The translations under genes were made by a program, and so were the position numbers. This document shows positions 51,911 to 61,535 of a stretch of DNA of 64,000 nt, piece after piece (position 1 is the stretch's first letter; every line of letters starts with the position of its first letter). The DNA is taken from contig NZ_JABAHY010000001.1 in the NCBI RefSeq assembly GCF_012641515.1, positions 519,388 through 583,387 on the forward strand, read 5' to 3'. The notes under the pieces are model-generated. The model did no database searches and was not told where the DNA came from. It saw only the letters and a program-made list of their open reading frames with translations. Source of the DNA: Nesterenkonia sedimenti (GTDB taxonomy: Bacteria; Actinomycetota; Actinomycetes; Actinomycetales; Micrococcaceae).

Positions 51911-53644
51911 CTAGCCTCCGGGGCTGCACTCTCCGTTATTGCTGGCGGCTTGGTAGAGGATCTCCGACTCAGGGTTCTGAGACTGAACCTCAATGAGGTA
52001 ATCCTCAGTCAGCGGGGACCCATCGGGCTGGGTGAGCTGATCGGGGGCAGCGGTCTCCTCGGACTGCGGCTCATCATCGGCCACGGCCTCATCGGTCTGC
52101 TCCTCGGTGGGACCAGCCTCACCCTCGGCCTCGGCCTCATCCTGGGACCCTTCAGCCCCGTCACCGGAGTCACCGTTCTCGGTATCCCCGGAGTCCTCGG
52201 CGTCGTCTTCATCGGACCCTGAGCCGCCCTCCTCATCGGCGATGAGCTCATCGACCCTAGCGTGGATCTCGTCGAAATCCGGGTAGGTGGAGAAGAGATT
52301 GCTCGGCAACTCCTGTCCTGCGGTGGAGGGGTAGAGCTCCCCGACGTTACCCGGAGTGTCGAAATCCGGTGAGCCCAGGGTCAGTCGCTGCGGGGTGTGC
52401 TCCTGGGCATCGGCGGCCAGATCCAGGAGGCTGCCCAGCTGGTTCTGCGGGATATCGGTTTCGACGATGTTCTCACCGGCAGTCATGATGTCGGTGAACC
52501 GGGTCAGCAGGGTCTGCGGGGAGAACTGGCCGATCATCGCCTGCTGGACGCACTGCTGACGCTGCACACGGTTGTAGTCGCTGCTGTAGTCACGGGACCG
52601 TGCGTAGTAGAGGGCGTCGTCGCCGTCGAGATCCAAGGTGCCGGGTTCGAACCAACGGTCACCCCATTGGCCGGTCTCCGGATGCGGACCGCGGTGGGGC
52701 ACCCATCCCTCGGAGTCCACGGTGATGCCGCCCATGGCGTCGATCAGCTGGGAGAAGCCACCCATATCGACCATGACGTACCCATGGATATTGAGGTCAA
52801 GAGAACCTCCGACGGCGTCCTTCATCGCCTCCACCCCGGGGTCGCTGGCCTCCGGGTAGAGGTCGGGGTAGTTGTTGTTCACCTCGGTGTAGAGGAAGTT
52901 GATGATGCAGTCATTGCCGCAGCTGAAGCCGTCGGGGTACTGCTCCCACAGTGGGGAGTCCTCGGTGAACTGTGCGTTCTGGAAGTTACGGGGAACCGAG
53001 ATGATGATGGTCTCGGCGGTGTCCTGGTTGACCGAGACCACGTGGATGGAGTCTGGCCGGAGCCCGTCGCGCCCCTCGTCGGCATCTGCGCCCAAGAGCA
53101 GGAAGTTATAGCGGCCCTCATCGGCATCCATGGCCGGGCCTTGGCTGAAGATCGCGCCGAGGCCCTGACGTCCCTCGTTGAGCAGGTGGGCGAGGTAGCC
53201 CAGGCCGCCTGAGGTCAGCACGGTCAGCAGAATCAGCAGGATCGCGATAATCGGCTTGAACCCGGGTGCCAGCTGCCCGAATCGGATGAGTCTGAAGGTG
53301 TCCAACCAGAGCACCAGCCAGCCGATGGCCAACAGCGCGAGGATGATGGCGCCTGCCCACAGCACGAAGGGCTGGGTCAGCGCGGTCAGCAGGGTTCCGC
53401 GCATGGTGAAGTACATGGTCACCCCCAGCAGAAGGGTGAACCAGCAGCCGATGGTCACGGCCAGGGCGGCGCGCCCCAGGGACCGGGAGCCGGCTGCGAT
53501 CTGGGCGCCGCCGGGGATGAAGAGGGTCAGGGCAGTGAGGATCAGCGCGCGTTTGCTGCGCTCGGGGGTGGTGGCCTGCCGCGGGTTGCGCAGGATGTCC
53601 TGCTCCCCGTGGAACTGGTGGTAGGTGATAGTGGGGGCGATCAT
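51911..53644 (-). CDS. LCP-family cell-wall polymer transferase
   Basis: LytR-CpsA-Psr proteins attach glycopolymers to peptidoglycan. The 577-residue protein has a four-helix membrane region (about 30-165) and then an external LCP domain ([21 protein letters not shown] with [33 protein letters not shown]). A long acidic low-complexity tail precedes a C-terminal region with a Cys. The extra N-terminal helices are usual in this subfamily. The ATG overlaps the purE stop (ATGA). Confidence 0.94.
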   Translation of the reverse strand: MIAPTITYHQFHGEQDILRNPRQATTPERSKRALILTALTLFIPGGAQIAAGSRSLGRAALAVTIGCWFTLLLGVTMYFTMRGTLLTALTQPFVLWAGAIILALLAIGWLVLWLDTFRLIRFGQLAPGFKPIIAILLILLTVLTSGGLGYLAHLLNEGRQGLGAIFSQGPAMDADEGRYNFLLLGADADEGRDGLRPDSIHVVSVNQDTAETIIISVPRNFQNAQFTEDSPLWEQYPDGFSCGNDCIINFLYTEVNNNYPDLYPEASDPGVEAMKDAVGGSLDLNIHGYVMVDMGGFSQLIDAMGGITVDSEGWVPHRGPHPETGQWGDRWFEPGTLDLDGDDALYYARSRDYSSDYNRVQRQQCVQQAMIGQFSPQTLLTRFTDIMTAGENIVETDIPQNQLGSLLDLAADAQEHTPQRLTLGSPDFDTPGNVGELYPSTAGQELPSNLFSTYPDFDEIHARVDELIADEEGGSGSDEDDAEDSGDTENGDSGDGAEGSQDEAEAEGEAGPTEEQTDEAVADDEPQSEETAAPDQLTQPDGSPLTEDYLIEVQSQNPESEILYQAASNNGECSPGG

Positions 53645-54201
53645 CGCCGTGGATTACCCCGGTAGCTGGTCATCTGGGCGGCCTCATTGCGCAGGGCCTC
53701 ACCCTTGGCGTGTGCTGCTTCGGAGAGTTCGGCCTGGAACTCGGTGAGCTTCTCCCGCAGGTCGGCGGCGAACTCATCGCTTCCGGCGGCGAGTGTACGC
53801 ACGGCCAGCAGTCCGGCGTTGCGGGCACCGCCGACAGAGACTGTGGCCACCGGGACACCGGCAGGCATCTGCACGATGGATAGCAGAGAGTCCATACCGT
53901 CGAGGTGTTTCAGCGGAACTGGCACACCGATCACTGGCAGCGGGGTGACTGAGGCGAGCATTCCGGGTAGGTGGGCTGCTCCTCCGGCACCGGCGATGAT
54001 GACCCGGATCCCACGGGTGTGGGCGGTTTTGCCGTAGTCGATCATCTCCTCGGCCATCCGGTGGGCGGAGACGACGTCGGCTTCAAAGGGGATCCCGAAT
54101 TCCTCCAGGGCCTCTGCCGCGGCTTTCATGACCGGCCAGTCGGAGTTGGACCCCATGACTAGGCCCACCAGGGCGTTCTGGGTCTCGGCGGTGGTGCTCA
54201 T
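53641..54201 (-). CDS. purE: N5-carboxyaminoimidazole ribonucleotide mutase
   Basis: PurE converts N5-CAIR to CAIR in purine synthesis. The 186-residue protein has [23 protein letters not shown] with catalytic His, [14 protein letters not shown] and [19 protein letters not shown], all canonical for class I. The start overlaps the purK stop by 4 nt. Confidence 0.97.
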   Translation of the reverse strand: MSTTAETQNALVGLVMGSNSDWPVMKAAAEALEEFGIPFEADVVSAHRMAEEMIDYGKTAHTRGIRVIIAGAGGAAHLPGMLASVTPLPVIGVPVPLKHLDGMDSLLSIVQMPAGVPVATVSVGGARNAGLLAVRTLAAGSDEFAADLREKLTEFQAELSEAAHAKGEALRNEAAQMTSYRGNPRR

Positions 54202-55436
54202 GTATCAGCCTCGCCTTCGGTGAGAATCTGGGCTACATCGGCTGCAGTCTGCCGGGCGCGGGCCAGCCGGGTCCGGGCAGCCTCATAGGCCTCATCGGCT
54301 TTAGTGGTCTGCGCCAATAGGTTGATATGTCCGATCTTGCGCCCCGGTTTGGGGTCCTTGCCGTAGAGGTGGATCTTGGAGGCACCCGAGCGGCGCATGG
54401 CCGCGGGCACGGCCGCATGGAGGTCCTGGTTGCTGCCGCCGAGGAGGTTCTTCATCACCACATAGCCGCCGGCACCTCCGGTGACCGATGTGGCACCCAG
54501 AGGCAGGTCCAGGACCGCCCGGAGGTGCTGTTCGAATTGGCTGGTGACCGAGCCGTCCATGGTCCAGTGCCCGGAGTTATGTGGGCGCATGGCCAGCTCA
54601 TTGACGTAGACCCCGGGGGCGATGCCGGCGTCGTCGTCATCTTCTGCGATTTCGAAGAGCTCGACGGCCAGCATCCCGGTCACACCGAGTTTCTCGGCGA
54701 TGGTGGTCGCAATATGTTCGGCCTCTGCGAGGTGGTCTGCCGAGGTGGCTGGTGCAGGGGCGATCACCTCATCGCAGACCCCGTTGGTCTGGTTGGACTC
54801 CACAACTGGGTAGGCCGCAGTTGCTCCTGATGCCCGGCGGGCGACCTGGGCGGAGAGCTCACGGGTATAGGGGACTTTCTGCTCGGCCAGCAGCCCGGTT
54901 CCGGCCTCTGCTGCCCGGTCGAACCAGTCCTGGGCTTCTGCGGCGGCCTCGGCGTCGTCGATGATCCGCACACCTTTGCCGTCGTAGCCGCCACGGGGAG
55001 TCTTCAGCACCACGGGCCAGCCGGCCTCGGCTGCGAAGCTCTTGAGGTCCTCTGCGGTGTGGACCTCGGCCCATTTGGGGTTGGGCAGCCCGAGGTCCTC
55101 CACCGCCTGGCGCATGGCCAGTTTGTCCTGGGCGTAGATGAGTGCCTGGGGCCCGGGGTTCATGGTGATACCGGCCTCGCCCAGTGCGGAGAGCACCTCG
55201 GCGGGGACATGCTCGTGGTCGAAGGTCACTGCGTCCAGCCCGCGCGCGAAGTTCAGAACGTCTTCGGGGCTGCGGTAGTCGCCGATCGTGGTGTTCGGGA
55301 TGACCTGGGCCGCTGAGGCTTCAGGGGTGCCGGCCAGCAGATGCAGCTCGATGCCGAGTTCCACGGCGGCGGGCGCCATCATGCGGGCCAACTGTCCATC
55401 ACCGAGTACCCCGACTTTGGGCAGAGATGTATTCAC
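54198..55436 (-). CDS. purK: N5-carboxyaminoimidazole ribonucleotide synthase
   Basis: PurK carboxylates AIR with ATP and bicarbonate. The 412-residue ATP-grasp protein has [30 protein letters not shown] and [14 protein letters not shown]. It is the first gene of purK-purE-LCP, all joined by 4-nt overlaps, so wall-polymer transfer and purine synthesis share one mRNA. CATAAT lies 8 nt before the GTG. Confidence 0.97.
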   Translation of the reverse strand: MNTSLPKVGVLGDGQLARMMAPAAVELGIELHLLAGTPEASAAQVIPNTTIGDYRSPEDVLNFARGLDAVTFDHEHVPAEVLSALGEAGITMNPGPQALIYAQDKLAMRQAVEDLGLPNPKWAEVHTAEDLKSFAAEAGWPVVLKTPRGGYDGKGVRIIDDAEAAAEAQDWFDRAAEAGTGLLAEQKVPYTRELSAQVARRASGATAAYPVVESNQTNGVCDEVIAPAPATSADHLAEAEHIATTIAEKLGVTGMLAVELFEIAEDDDDAGIAPGVYVNELAMRPHNSGHWTMDGSVTSQFEQHLRAVLDLPLGATSVTGGAGGYVVMKNLLGGSNQDLHAAVPAAMRRSGASKIHLYGKDPKPGRKIGHINLLAQTTKADEAYEAARTRLARARQTAADVAQILTEGEADT

Positions 55437-55570
55437 AGTCCCCCATTATGCGCCCTTATTCGGATCCCTTCTCAACGCAACACCGGACCCGGCTGGACTC
55501 TAGGCATCTGCGGCGCGGCGGTCTACCGTGGAAGTAGCCGGTCCGTCCGCCGGAGAAGGGACAGTCAGCG

Positions 55571-56683
55571 ATGTCACGGTATGTGGTGGTCTTCGATTCC
55601 TCCGAGCCCCGTGTGCGCCAGGAGGCTGCACCGGGCCTGTTGAGCGAGCACGGATTGTCCACGGGCAGGTATTTTCCTCGCCTGGGTATTGGGGTGGTTG
55701 AGGCCGATGCCGGGCAGATGGCGGCGTTCAGTTCCAGCTGCCGGCAGCAGAATCACACGGTGAGCTTCACCCCGGAGCTGACCTACTACGCGATCAGTCA
55801 GCCGCCCGAATCAGGGTTTGAGGACACTGAGGAGTGGACCTGGGGGCTGCAGGCAATCGGTATCTCCACCGCCCAGGAGGCAGGTCTCACCGGCGCGGGG
55901 GTGCGGATCGCGGTCCTGGATACCGGTATCAATTCGGGGCATCCGGATTTCAGCGACCGCGCGGTGACCGCGGAGTCCTTCATCGAGGGTGAGGGCCCTG
56001 AGGATTCCCACGGTCACGGCACTCATTGCATCGGGACTGCCTGTGGCCCCTGGCAGCCTGGTTCTGGTCCCGGGTATGGGGTCGCCCCCGGTACGGAGAT
56101 CTTCTCCGGGAAAGTCCTTGGCGCTGATGGGTCGGGGTCGGATACTTCGATCCTGGCCGGTATCGACTGGGCTCTGGAGAATGACTGTCAGATCATCTCG
56201 ATGTCCTTGGGTGCTGATGTGCGTGAGGTGCATCAGCCCTATGTGACTGCCGGCCGACGTGCCCTGGAGAACGGTTCGCTGATTGTGGCGGCTGCTGGGA
56301 ATAACGCTCAGCGCAGCGCCGGTGACCAAGGTTTCGTCGGCGCCCCGGCGAACAGCCCCCATATTATGGCTGTCGCCGCGCTCGACGCCGACCTGCAGGT
56401 GGCCGATTTCTCTGCTCGGTCCCTCCCGGAGGAGGGTGGGGAGGTCAATCTGGCAGCCCCAGGGGTGGATGTGCACTCAGCCTGGACTGGTCAGGAGGCC
56501 TCCCGGTCAGAGAGTGGAACCTCCATGGCGGCCCCGCATGTTTCCGGTATCGCTGCACTGATCTGTGAAAGCTCCGGGCTCCGCGGTGAGGAGCTCTGGG
56601 AGGCACTCATCAGCGAGGCTGCGGCCCTGCCGGACCAGGAGACTGAGGACGTCGGCGCGGGGCTCGCACAAGTTCCGGAGTAA
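55571..56683 (+). CDS. Subtilisin-like serine protease (S8) without a secretion signal
   Basis: The 370-residue protein keeps the full triad, Asp117 (VLDTG), His149 (GHGTH) and Ser318 (GTSMAAPH), and the oxyanion Asn244 (AAGNN). The first 80 residues (YVVVFDSSEP..., ELTYYAISQ) look like an I9-type propeptide. There is no signal peptide, no membrane helix and no wall anchor, so the protease should stay in the cytoplasm unless exported in an unusual way. The next gene follows after 3 nt. The promoter is not obvious; GGAGAAGGGA precedes the ATG. Confidence 0.9.
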   Translation: MSRYVVVFDSSEPRVRQEAAPGLLSEHGLSTGRYFPRLGIGVVEADAGQMAAFSSSCRQQNHTVSFTPELTYYAISQPPESGFEDTEEWTWGLQAIGISTAQEAGLTGAGVRIAVLDTGINSGHPDFSDRAVTAESFIEGEGPEDSHGHGTHCIGTACGPWQPGSGPGYGVAPGTEIFSGKVLGADGSGSDTSILAGIDWALENDCQIISMSLGADVREVHQPYVTAGRRALENGSLIVAAAGNNAQRSAGDQGFVGAPANSPHIMAVAALDADLQVADFSARSLPEEGGEVNLAAPGVDVHSAWTGQEASRSESGTSMAAPHVSGIAALICESSGLRGEELWEALISEAAALPDQETEDVGAGLAQVPE

Positions 56684-56686
56684 GTG

Positions 56687-56935
56687 ATGCCGAAGCAGCA
56701 ATGGGTAGTAACCGTCGACGATGAGCATCTGAGCCGACTCAGCAGTATCGCCGCCGAGTTGGAGGCCGCGGGTCTGACTGTTGATCGTGTCCTGAAGAGC
56801 CTCGGTCAGATCACCGGTTCAGCAGATATCGACGACGACGCCGCAGCCACTTTCAGGAGCACGCTCGCCTCCACAGATGGTGTGATCTCAGTCGATAACA
56901 GCCAGCAGTACCGCATCAACTCCGCGGAGCAATAA
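56687..56935 (+). CDS. Small protein partner of the subtilisin (I9-inhibitor-like)
   Basis: The 82-residue protein reads MPKQQWVVTVDDEHL, then an alpha/beta pattern (LSSIAAELEAAGLTVDRVL, ITGSADIDD, TDGVISVDNSQQYRI). This beta-alpha-beta-beta-alpha-beta order matches the subtilisin propeptide/I9 inhibitor fold. It follows the protease stop at once, with CCGGAG 6 nt before the ATG; a GTG one codon upstream is possible. I recall similar small genes beside S8 proteases, often misnamed ketohydroxyglutarate aldolase. The likely role is an inhibitor or folding chaperone of the neighbour. Confidence 0.8.
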   Translation: MPKQQWVVTVDDEHLSRLSSIAAELEAAGLTVDRVLKSLGQITGSADIDDDAAATFRSTLASTDGVISVDNSQQYRINSAEQ

Positions 56936-56938
56936 GCA

Positions 56939-57160
56939 CTACTCCCCTGTTGTGCCGGCGAGGTGTTTGAGCAGGCCTGCCAGCGTCATACTGCTGGGCG
57001 GCAGCGCGGTATTGAGCTGTTCACGGCTGAGGCCGCTGGCCTTTATGCGCAGGGTCTGCCTGTGGAAGTCCAGGAACCCGGTGAGCAGTTCCAATTCGCT
57101 TCCGGTCAGTGGTGGGTGACTGCGCTGTTCGGCAGCTGTCGTGACGGCGTCGTCGCTCAT
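56939..57160 (-). pseudogene. Truncated DinB/DUF664-family gene
   Basis: The 73 residues match the start of DUF664 (DinB-like, mycothiol-transferase-related) proteins: LTGFLDFHRQTLRIKASGLS followed by PPSSMTLAGLLKHLA. These proteins normally run on for about 100 residues with metal-binding His positions; here the frame ends at GTTGE, 3 nt from the end of the small gene of the protease pair. A strong AGGAGGAG precedes the ATG. The gene has lost its 3' two-thirds, most simply by a rearrangement at this junction. Confidence 0.75.
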
Positions 57161-57255
57161 GGTGGTCTCCTCCTGTGCTTCACACTCCAGCCCCAGCCGA
57201 GCCTGGCACCGATGGGTTGGGGATAATGAGGGGAAACGGATACTGAGGGAGGACG

Positions 57256-57843
57256 ATGACGCCGAAGAGGGCCGGGGGCGGGGAACCAGCCGAGAACTAT
57301 GTGGAGGCACTGCGTAAGGGGGTGCCGTTCCGCAATGAGGACGGTGTGCTGGAGTACCCCACGATGAGCAGCCGGCCCCAGCCGAATTTTGTCCTGGATC
57401 CACTGCACCGTTTCCTGCTGATCGGCAGTGTGGTGACGACTGTCGCCTATACGCTTTTTATCTGGATTCGGATCCCCGGGATGCCGGATGAGGTGCCGAT
57501 GCATTTCGCCGCCGATGGGTCGGTCAACCGTTATGGCTCACCGATGGAGATGATCGGCCTGTCCATTCTGATGATGGTCACTATCCTCGGCTGTGCTGTG
57601 TTGGCCCGTTTCCCAAGGGTCTATAACTACGGGTTCGGCAAGATCACCGAGGACAACATCCAGGCTCACTATAAGAACGGCGTTCAGATGATGGTCTGGA
57701 CGGTCTTCTCCATGACCGTTCTGTACATCATTGCCTTGGGTAGCACGGCCGGCGACTGGGCGATGAGTCCAGCAATCTGGCTTGCAATGGTTTTGATGCT
57801 CGGCTCGATGGGCTACTTCATTCTGCGCATGTCCAAGCTCTAG
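57256..57843 (+). CDS. DUF1648-domain membrane protein
   Basis: The 195-residue protein has a cytoplasmic N-terminus of about 50 residues and four to five membrane helices. MPDEVPMHFAADGSVNRYGS after the first helix is the DUF1648 signature, shared with SdpI-type immunity and germination-related proteins. GGAGG is 3 nt before the ATG. The function is unknown. Confidence 0.85.
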   Translation: MTPKRAGGGEPAENYVEALRKGVPFRNEDGVLEYPTMSSRPQPNFVLDPLHRFLLIGSVVTTVAYTLFIWIRIPGMPDEVPMHFAADGSVNRYGSPMEMIGLSILMMVTILGCAVLARFPRVYNYGFGKITEDNIQAHYKNGVQMMVWTVFSMTVLYIIALGSTAGDWAMSPAIWLAMVLMLGSMGYFILRMSKL

Positions 57844-57854
57844 CGGTGCTCCGC

Positions 57855-59258
57855 TCAGGCGGCCGCCGGGCGTGTTTCTTCGCTCCCCTCACCAAGGGCT
57901 GGGGGATCTGCGTTGGGTGGTGGGAGGTAGCCGTGGGATTTGAGTCTGTGGTGTCTGCGGCAGAGTGCCCAGAGGTTGGAACCAGACGTGGGTCCGGCTC
58001 GCTCGTAGGGGATCTGATGGTCCAGATCAGATCGTTCGGCGGGGATGGTGCAGCCGGTGGCTTGGCAGATCCCGTCGCGGAAGATGATCGCGTCCCGTAA
58101 TCGTTCGGGGGCGAACCGTCCGTTGTAAACGATGCTGAGGATATCCCGGTCGGCACGTCGCTGGTTTGTGCGGGTGCCAGCGGTGTACCACTCATGCTCG
58201 GCCTCGGGATCAGCTGCCACCTTCCTGATGTCTGAGGCGAGGATGACGGTGGCCCGATCTGCGCTGATGGCGGGTTCCTCTGATTCTCCGGTGAGCGTCT
58301 CTTGGGGGACCATGACGCAGATCTTTGCGGAGATTGGTGCGCTGTAGCAGTGGCCATCCCGGAGCCATGCGCTGAGCAGATCGGCCTCCCGCTGGCGGAT
58401 GGTCCGGTCATCGACCCCGCCGGTGGTGTTCTCGGGGTCGTGGTCCTGATACCGGGCATCATGATCCACCGGCATGGTCTCGCCCATTCCCACTGCGGCC
58501 GGATGAGGTCCCTCGGCGACCTGGTGAGGCCTTAGTCGGTCAGTAGGCACTCCTGCTGCGGCGAAGGCCGGCGGCTGGTCAGTGTCTTTTGGCTGTGCAC
58601 GGTTCATACCCCGGGCCGCTGCATTTACCTTCTTCTCAATGGCCTTGGCCTCAATCGTGGGGATGAAGAGTTCAACCAGGCTCATGCCTTCTCCGAAGTG
58701 GGTAAAGGTCACAGACCGACGGTCTTTAGCGTCCTCGGCTGCCTCGTTGAAGAGCTCCATATCCAGTTCGGGGATCCTGCGGATAATCCAAGACCGCAGC
58801 TCGGTGGGTGTCTTTCCCGGGGCGATGTCGACCAGTTCCTCGTCAATGATCTCTAAGAGGTCGTCTCGGTGAATGAGCGGGAGGGTCTCCACAGCGGCCT
58901 TGCGCAGATTGGTCAGGGCAATGGCACCACAGCGGAAGGCTTTCCAGAACTTCGGCAGATGTTCACGGACGTATTCGGCGGCATTGAGTACTGCGGTGGC
59001 CTGCTGGTCACTCATCCCCAGCAGGAGTCCGGCATGCCGGTTGGCCTGGCGATTATTTGCAGCTCGTACATGGGGGTTCTCGCCCATGGTTTCTTTCCAC
59101 CGGGTCCCACGATGGGTGAGGAAGTGCTCGATAGAGGCAGCCGTTGCACGGTTGGCGTCAATGATGGATTCCCAGGCAGCTTCGAGTTCCTCATCACCGA
59201 TGAGGTGAGAGGCACGCTCCGGAATCTCCGGGCGGGGAAACTGCTGTTCATCCTTCAT
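57855..59258 (-). CDS. DUF222 / HNH endonuclease-domain protein
   Basis: The 467-residue protein has the DUF222 (13E12 repeat) region in its N-terminal 300 residues and an HNH motif at the end: CQATGCTIPAERSDLDHQIP, then SNLWALCRRHHRLKSHG. These genes are multicopy in actinobacteria and are suspected selfish elements. The ATG is chosen because TAGCGT lies 7 nt upstream; an ATG 30 nt further out is the alternative. Confidence 0.9.
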   Translation of the reverse strand: MKDEQQFPRPEIPERASHLIGDEELEAAWESIIDANRATAASIEHFLTHRGTRWKETMGENPHVRAANNRQANRHAGLLLGMSDQQATAVLNAAEYVREHLPKFWKAFRCGAIALTNLRKAAVETLPLIHRDDLLEIIDEELVDIAPGKTPTELRSWIIRRIPELDMELFNEAAEDAKDRRSVTFTHFGEGMSLVELFIPTIEAKAIEKKVNAAARGMNRAQPKDTDQPPAFAAAGVPTDRLRPHQVAEGPHPAAVGMGETMPVDHDARYQDHDPENTTGGVDDRTIRQREADLLSAWLRDGHCYSAPISAKICVMVPQETLTGESEEPAISADRATVILASDIRKVAADPEAEHEWYTAGTRTNQRRADRDILSIVYNGRFAPERLRDAIIFRDGICQATGCTIPAERSDLDHQIPYERAGPTSGSNLWALCRRHHRLKSHGYLPPPNADPPALGEGSEETRPAAA

Positions 59259-59360
59259 AAAAGCCACGCTACCCCTGGGGGTGGACATGCCCAGATACCA
59301 GGCAAGCCACCCTTCCTAGACCACTGTTTAGCTTCATGATTCCACTGTATGAGGGGGTCC

Positions 59361-59468
59361 GGACATGCCGGTGTTCCACCCGAGAACAGGGGGTTCTCAG
59401 GACGTGGAATCACCCGTTTCAACTCCATACGTTAACGCTATATGGAACCCTGGACACGCCGATGTTCC
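59361..59468 (+). repeat. Imperfect 17-bp direct repeat in an intergenic region
   Basis: GGACATGCCGGTGTTCC (59361-59377) and GGACACGCCGATGTTCC (59452-59468) match at 15 of 17 positions and are 91 bp apart. Each is itself an imperfect inverted repeat (GGACA...TGTTCC), suggesting two operator sites. They lie in a 321-bp gap (59259-59579) that otherwise holds only AT-rich, promoter-like sequence and no gene. Confidence 0.5.
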
Positions 59469-59579
59469 GGATGAGGATTCCATATCCATTTCGACCCCAA
59501 TTTTAATGGCATGTTCAGAGCCGGTCATATCTTCAAGGCTGAGGCCAGCAGGGCATGAAAGGAGCTGATCGCTTTCACA

Positions 59580-60412
59580 ATGACGAGACCTCTTTATTCC
59601 TCCTCGCGACGATTCAATCGTTCGGCTCCCACTCCCCCACTGGAAACTGGTCAGATCTGTATTGAGATCCGAGTTGCAGGGTTGAACCCCGTGGACTGGC
59701 AGATCGTGGAGTCGGAGGAACTCAGCTCAGCCTTCGGACTCAGCCTCCCCTCGGGCTTCGGCAATGATTTCGCCGGCGTCGTCGTTGAACTAGGTCCCGG
59801 TGTCACCCGGTGGAAGGTGGGTGACCGCGTCTACGGCGGTGCACGGGGAGCCGCAGTCGCAACCTCTGTGGTGCTGGACGAGCATCATCGCAGCCTGCAC
59901 CGCACTCCCGATCAGCTCAGTGACCTCACTGCTGGAGTACTCGATATCGCCGGCCGCACCGCCTCTGCGGTAGCCGATGCCCTGAGCTCCCAGCCGGGGC
60001 CAGGGTAATCGGAACTGGTTCAAAGGCCTCGTTCCAGAACATCCGCGCTCTCGGAGCAGAACCGGTGGCCTATGGTTCTGAGCTAGCTGAATCACTCCGG
60101 GGGCTCGGCCCCATATCAGCGGCCGCGGATCTCCACGGCATAGCCACTGCCGAGACTGCTCTAGGCCTGGGTGTGCCGGCCGAGCGAATCCTCACGATCG
60201 AGGCTGAAGACCCACCGCCGGGCGTACTGGCCGTCAACGGTTCCGATGCCAGGGCCGATGCCCTGGAGGAACTCGCCGAGCTCATCATTGCCGGTCAGAT
60301 CCGAATTCCCATTGCCGCGCGGTTCGAACTGGCGGACTTCGCCGAGGCAGTTGCCTTGCAGCGCAGCCGTCATGCCCACGGCAAGGTGGCTATCGAGATC
60401 AGTCGACCATAA
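59580..60412 (+). pseudogene. Zinc-independent MDR/quinone oxidoreductase with a one-base frameshift
   Basis: The 5' half encodes the GroES-like domain of a medium-chain dehydrogenase (VAGLNPVDWQ, GNDFAGVVVELGPGV, KVGDRVYGG). At a run of four G (59996-59999) the frame shifts and the first part ends at a TAA. The next frame continues with the Rossmann domain (ARVIGTGSKASFQNIRALGA) and a normal C-terminus (FAEAVALQRSRHAHGKVAIE). Adding one G restores a protein of about 277 residues. Either a mutation or a base-calling error could explain it. The ribosome-binding site is poorly placed (AAAGGAG 16 nt upstream). Confidence 0.78.
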
Positions 60413-60415
60413 GAC

Positions 60416-61453
60416 TCAGTCGGTGTAGGACTGCCATTTCTTGCGGTGGTGCTCGGTCTCCACGATCCGAACGGTCCCGGACTTCGAGCGCATCACAATC
60501 GACTGGGTGCTCACGTGATCGCCGCGGTAGCGGACACCGCGCAGGAGGTCGCCGTCGGTGATACCGGTGGCTGCGAAGTAGCAGTTGTCACTGGCCACCA
60601 GTTCCTCGGTGGTCAGGATCTTGTCCACATCGTGGCCGGCGTCGATCGCCTTCTGCTTCTCCTCATCGTCCTTCGGTGCCAGCCGTCCCTGGATAACACC
60701 GCCGATGGCGCGGATCGCGCAGGCGGTCACAATGCCCTCCGGGGTTCCGCCGGTGCCCATGAGTACATCCACGCCGGTTCCGGGCCGGGCAGCTGCGATA
60801 CCGCCGGCGACATCGCCGTCCATAATGAATCGGGTCCGAGCCCCGGCCTCCCGGATCTCCTCCACCAGCTTGGAGTGACGGGGACGATCCAGCACGCAGA
60901 CGTTGAGCTGGTCGATGGTCTTACCGGTGGCCTTGGCGATCAGATGCAGGTTCTGCTTCACCGGCAGCCGCAGATCCACCATGTCAGCGGCCTCGGGACC
61001 GGTGACCAGTTTGTCCATATAGAACACTGCCGAGGGGTCGAACATGGACCCGCGTTCAGCCACTGCCAGCACGGCCAGGGCGTTGTCATAGCCCAGGGCG
61101 GTCAGCCGGGTGCCATCAATGGGATCCACCGCCACATCTGCCTCGGGCCCGGCACCGTTGCCGACCCGCTCGCCGTTGTAGAGCATCGGGGCCTCATCCT
61201 TCTCGCCCTCACCGATGACCACAACGCCATTGAGATTCACGGTGTCCAGCAGCGAGCGCATCGCATCCACTGCCGCACCGTCTGCACCGTTCTTATCCCC
61301 CTTGCCGACCCAGGCACCGCCGGCGATCGCGGCGGCCTCGGTGACGCGGACAAGTTCCAGAGCCAGGTTGCGGTCCGGCTCATCATCACCCACGGCAAGC
61401 CGGGGGTTCAGGTGTGAGAAGTCGTCGTCGCGCGTTGCGGTCTCTGCGGTCAC
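60416..61453 (-). CDS. glpX: Fructose-1,6-bisphosphatase, class II
   Basis: GlpX removes the 1-phosphate of fructose-1,6-bisphosphate in gluconeogenesis. The 345-residue protein has [15 protein letters not shown], the metal site DPIDGTRL, and [14 protein letters not shown]. Class II is the usual form in actinobacteria. The GTG is set by GAGGTGG about 6 nt upstream; an upstream frame of 74 codons overlaps the divergent gene and is unlikely. The stop lies 3 nt from that of the frameshifted oxidoreductase. Confidence 0.96.
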   Translation of the reverse strand: MTAETATRDDDFSHLNPRLAVGDDEPDRNLALELVRVTEAAAIAGGAWVGKGDKNGADGAAVDAMRSLLDTVNLNGVVVIGEGEKDEAPMLYNGERVGNGAGPEADVAVDPIDGTRLTALGYDNALAVLAVAERGSMFDPSAVFYMDKLVTGPEAADMVDLRLPVKQNLHLIAKATGKTIDQLNVCVLDRPRHSKLVEEIREAGARTRFIMDGDVAGGIAAARPGTGVDVLMGTGGTPEGIVTACAIRAIGGVIQGRLAPKDDEEKQKAIDAGHDVDKILTTEELVASDNCYFAATGITDGDLLRGVRYRGDHVSTQSIVMRSKSGTVRIVETEHHRKKWQSYTD

Positions 61454-61535
61454 TGTTGTCCACCTCAAAGGTCTCGGGGCACCTGACGTCCTCGTCAGGC
61501 TGACTCCAGCATATCGACACCCCGCTAATGAGAGA

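Noticed and set aside
57855..59258. Restriction or homing endonuclease of a defence island
   Set aside because: DUF222 plus HNH is a common multicopy actinobacterial family; no methylase, intein or other defence gene lies next to it.
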